Shown here piece by piece: positions 61,519 to 64,000 of a DNA stretch of 64,000 bases (its first letter is position 1; every line of letters starts with the position of its first letter). The notes beneath the pieces were generated by a model. It saw nothing but the letters and a program-made list of their open reading frames with translations. It was not told where the DNA came from and did not search any database. Source of the DNA: Streptomyces sp. NBC_00620. Its GTDB lineage: Bacteria > Actinomycetota > Actinomycetes > Streptomycetales > Streptomycetaceae. The stretch covers positions 1,831,001 through 1,895,000 of the forward strand of contig NZ_JAPENY010000002.1 in the NCBI RefSeq assembly GCF_026341825.1, read 5' to 3'. A program made the translations under genes and the position numbers.

Positions 61519-63154
61519 TCGCTTTCTCCATGTAACAGCGGTGGTTGGACAGCGCGCTGGTGTTCATGTTCTTCACGTTCGAGCCGCTCACCACGAGGTT
61601 GGCGAAGCAGGCCAGCATCGAGAGCACCATGTAGTCCTCCGCCCAGCGACGCTGGATCCTGGTGTAGGCGGCCGTGCGCTGCTTGCCGTTGGGGAGGTTC
61701 TTGGCCGTCTCCAGGTCCGCCGCGAGCGAGTCGACACCGTCGAGGGTGTCCATGCCGGTGATCGTCGCGCCGTACAGCCCGGTGGGGCTGGCCATGGCGC
61801 CGACCATGTCGTTGGCGTCGGGCACGTAGGTGTTGCGCTCCCAGATCATCAGGTCGTGGTAGTCGTCGTCGCCGTCGAGCAGACGGGTGAAGTAGGTCGC
61901 CGGGTCGACGGAGGTGGTGGACACCTTGAACCCGACGTCGGTGAGGTTCTGGGCGACGATCTGCGCGGCCTTCGGGTGCCAGGAGTCGCTGGCCGCCATC
62001 AGCCGGATGCTCCGGCCCCCCGCGCCCGCCTCGGCGATGAGCTTCTTGGCCTGGGCGGTGTCCTGGGCGCTCAGGTCGGCGAGGCTGGCGTCGTAGTCGC
62101 TCTGCGCGGGCGGGATGGCGTAGCCCCCGGGCAGGGCGCCGACGCCGTAGAACGCCTGGCTGAGGATGGCCTTACGGTCGATGGCGAGGTTGATGGCCTT
62201 GCGGACCTTGAGCTCGGGGATGCGCCGGGCGTCGATCATCATGATGGCGTTGGCGCTGTACGGCGTCTTGTAGACGGTCACCGAGTCGTCCGCGCGCAGC
62301 TGGGAGGCCGCGGAGTACGGGGTGAACTGGGTGGCCGATATGTCGCCGCTGAGCAGCGAGCTGACGATGGTCGACGGGTCCTGGACCTGGCGCAGCACCA
62401 GCCGGTCTACGGGCGGTCTGCCGAGCCGGAAGCCGTCGAAGGCCTCCAGGGTGATGGACTGGCCGGAGGTGGCGGCGGAGAAGGCGAAGGGGCCGGTGCC
62501 GACGAGGTGCTTGCCGATGTCGGCGCCGTACTTCTTCAGCGCGGCCTTGGAGATGATGCGGCCACCGATGTCGGACAGCTGGCCGAGCGTCGTCCGGTCC
62601 GGCTTCTTGAGGACCATCTTGACGGTGAGGTCGTCCGGGGCGGTCAGCGAGGCCACGTTCGCGCCGAGGTCGGACAGCGGCCGGGTGGCGCCCTTGGGAA
62701 GTGTCTTGTCGTTCTCGTCGAACTGCCGGCCCAGGCTGGCCAGGACGTCGGCGGAGGTCAGCGTGGTGCCGTCGTGGAACTTGACGCCCTCGCGCAGGGT
62801 GAAGGTGTAGGTCAGCTGGTCGCCGGAGATCGTCCAGCTCTTGGCCAGGTCCGGGGTGGGCTCGTTGGTCTCGAAGGAAATGAAGGTCAGGCCCCGGCAG
62901 ATGCAGTCGACGGCCATCCAGTCGCCCAACGAGGTGTAGAACGCGGGGTCGTTGACGGCGCTGGTGGCGTCGATGGCGAGCGTCAGGGTGCCGCCCTCGC
63001 CGCTTCCCCCGGCGTCGTCGGCCGCGGCACCGCAGGCGCTCAGCAGGGCGGGGAGCCCGAAACCGACTCCCACTCCGAGGAGCCCCGCACCGCGGAGCAT
63101 GGTGCGGCGGGACACCGCGGGTGATCCATGTGACTGGTCCGGCTGGTCCGGCAT
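61511..63154 (-). CDS. Dipeptide ABC transporter substrate-binding lipoprotein (family 5)
   Basis: The 547-residue precursor has a Tat-type signal (SRRTMLRGAGLLGVGVGFGL, lipobox ending LLSAC at Cys41) and the SBP-family-5 core: DATSAVNDPAFYTSLGDWMA, YTFTLREGVKFHDGTTLTSA, and LKVRKAINLAIDRKAILSQA. It would bind a small peptide-like, nickel-complex or amine solute outside the membrane. ATG 63154 follows AGGAGG. It heads the ten-gene operon reaching 50626. Confidence 0.92.
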   Translation of the reverse strand: MPDQPDQSHGSPAVSRRTMLRGAGLLGVGVGFGLPALLSACGAAADDAGGSGEGGTLTLAIDATSAVNDPAFYTSLGDWMAVDCICRGLTFISFETNEPTPDLAKSWTISGDQLTYTFTLREGVKFHDGTTLTSADVLASLGRQFDENDKTLPKGATRPLSDLGANVASLTAPDDLTVKMVLKKPDRTTLGQLSDIGGRIISKAALKKYGADIGKHLVGTGPFAFSAATSGQSITLEAFDGFRLGRPPVDRLVLRQVQDPSTIVSSLLSGDISATQFTPYSAASQLRADDSVTVYKTPYSANAIMMIDARRIPELKVRKAINLAIDRKAILSQAFYGVGALPGGYAIPPAQSDYDASLADLSAQDTAQAKKLIAEAGAGGRSIRLMAASDSWHPKAAQIVAQNLTDVGFKVSTTSVDPATYFTRLLDGDDDYHDLMIWERNTYVPDANDMVGAMASPTGLYGATITGMDTLDGVDSLAADLETAKNLPNGKQRTAAYTRIQRRWAEDYMVLSMLACFANLVVSGSNVKNMNTSALSNHRCYMEKASV

Positions 63155-63191
63155 GTGGCCCTCCTTGGGCACCGATCCTCAAAGAGTGGAT

Positions 63192-63221
63192 CTCATATTC
63201 GCGAAATTGGATCCAATGTCA
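63192..63221 (-). promoter_or_regulatory. Promoter and GntR-type operator of the importer operon
   Basis: ATTGGATCCAAT (63206-63217) is a perfect 12-bp palindrome lying between a minus-strand TGACAT (63221-63216) and TATGAG (63197-63192), 18 bp apart. A repressor bound there would cover the promoter spacer. The core matches the site before the cyclase operon. Confidence 0.65.
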
Positions 63222-63299
63222 TGCTCGGTGGTCGCAGATTCCTTCTCGTGTCCCACGCGTTAAAGGCGTGTGAACCGAGCTGTGGGAGCGCGCCGCCCG

Positions 63300-64000
63300 T
63301 CAGCGGTCGTGGCGGCGCATCAACTCCGGCCAGACCACGGGGTCATGACCGGGAACGAGTTCGTAGCCCCGTGCGGCGGCGATGCTCTTGAGCCTGCGGA
63401 TGGGCTCCACCGTCCGCGCAGGATCGACCCCGATGGATGCGCCGATGGCACGCTCGTGCTCGATGTTCTCGGTCAGGTCGGCGGCGTCGAAGGCGAACAC
63501 GAAGCCGCCGCCGTCCGCGAGGTCCACCACGAAACTCTGATGTCCAGGTGTGTGCCCGGCGGTCAGTACGGCGGTCACCCCGGGGGCGATCTCCACGTCC
63601 CCGTCGGCCTGTTGCCAGTCGATACGGGGATCGTCGAAGTCGACCCGGAAGATCGAGTGGCGCTCCACCTCCGGCTGCCCCGAGAGCCCGTAGGCCAGCT
63701 CCGCGCGCTGCACGTGCACCGGCACCCGGCCCGCGAAGTGCTTCAGCCCGCCCGCATGGTCGGCGTGCAGGTGGCTGACGGCGACCGCGTGGATCGAGTC
63801 CATCGCGATGCCGGCCGCGTCAAGGGCTTCCTCCAGCGGCTCGCCCGGGCCGGGCAGGATGGGCCGGTAGGCGGGGGAGCCGTAGAAGCGGCGCCGCAGC
63901 GCGGGGTCCCGGATCAGCGCCGTGTTGAACCCGGTGTCGAGCAGCAGCCAGCCGCCGTCGCACTCCAGGAGAACGGCGGGCACCGGTTCGCGCAGCCGCT
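63300..64000 (-). CDS. AHL-lactonase-like MBL-fold hydrolase, partial
   Basis: At least 233 residues are visible; the frame continues past the right edge (preceding residues read LREPVPAVLLE). It has the metallo-beta-lactamase motif SHLHADHAGG, the later GHTPGHQSF and AFDAADLTENIEHER, and a C-terminal ELVPGHDPVVWPEL. The layout of N-terminal WLLLDTGFNTALIRDPALRR and missing beta-lactamase Cys matches AiiA/AttM lactonases that open acyl-homoserine or gamma-butyrolactone rings. It is on the same strand as the importer operon but 145 bp upstream of it. Confidence 0.82.
   Translation of the reverse strand, partial: RLREPVPAVLLECDGGWLLLDTGFNTALIRDPALRRRFYGSPAYRPILPGPGEPLEEALDAAGIAMDSIHAVAVSHLHADHAGGLKHFAGRVPVHVQRAELAYGLSGQPEVERHSIFRVDFDDPRIDWQQADGDVEIAPGVTAVLTAGHTPGHQSFVVDLADGGGFVFAFDAADLTENIEHERAIGASIGVDPARTVEPIRRLKSIAAARGYELVPGHDPVVWPELMRRHDR

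Overview
The window looks like a chromosomal segment of a Streptomyces or close relative. GC content is very high, third codon positions are GC-rich, GTG and TTG starts are common, and the content is typical of the genus: a contractile injection system, a SARP regulator, a type II polyketide cluster, leaderless TetR genes and long minus-strand catabolic operons.

Layout. (1) 1-3577, minus strand: the proximal end of an extracellular contractile injection (phage-tail-like) locus with sheath, inner tube, a zinc-ribbon protein and a cut-off fourth gene. (2) 4162-6321: a TraB/GumN-like protein, a DUF2218 membrane protein and a divergent TetR regulator with a clear operator. (3) About 6603-34288: a biosynthetic gene cluster. 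It has the C5N trio (two adenylate-forming ligases around a 5-aminolevulinate synthase), both 3-amino-4-hydroxybenzoate (3,4-AHBA) genes (griI-like and griH-like, divergent), a third ligase, and a dissociated type II PKS (KS-alpha/CLF pair, an extra KS, a short KS-like protein, three ACPs, two ketoreductases, a two-subunit MaoC dehydratase). It also has an arylamine N-acyltransferase, two thioesterases, a PPTase, a flavin monooxygenase with flavin reductase, an LLM oxidoreductase, a DsbA/HCCA-isomerase-like protein, an exporter, and LuxR, TetR and SARP regulators. This set points to a manumycin-type (C5N plus mC7N) polyene amide. The product cannot be named from sequence.

(4) 34500-41706: DUF899 protein, membrane Ser/Thr kinase, cytochrome P450, SsuA-like binding lipoprotein and a frameshifted tannase/feruloyl esterase. 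(5) 41729-63154: two long minus-strand operons around a GntR regulator (49889-50593). The first encodes a Rieske oxygenase, its ferredoxin-reductase, a glutamine-synthetase-like ligase, a copper amine oxidase, a gamma-glutamyltransferase and a cyclase-family hydrolase. The second encodes a dipeptide-type ABC importer, an alpha/beta hydrolase, an amidohydrolase, a cytidine-deaminase-like protein, a creatininase-family hydrolase, an aldehyde dehydrogenase and an aminotransferase/sarcosine-oxidase-like fusion. Both promoter regions carry a GGATCC-centred palindrome, so they probably form one regulon for uptake and breakdown of an unidentified amine or N-acyl compound. (6) 63300-64000: an AHL-lactonase-like metallo-beta-lactamase-fold hydrolase running off the edge.

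How it fits together. In region 3 the model is: GriI/GriH-like enzymes make 3,4-AHBA; a ligase and ACP load it; the PKS builds polyene chain(s); the NAT acylates the aryl amine; the C5N trio makes and attaches the aminohydroxycyclopentenone; the flavin enzymes oxidise the mC7N ring; the MFS pump exports the product. These roles come from family knowledge of asukamycin, moenomycin and grixazone pathways. The sequence itself shows gene content, motifs, spacing and operator-like repeats. No RNA genes, insertion sequences or CRISPR arrays were recognised.
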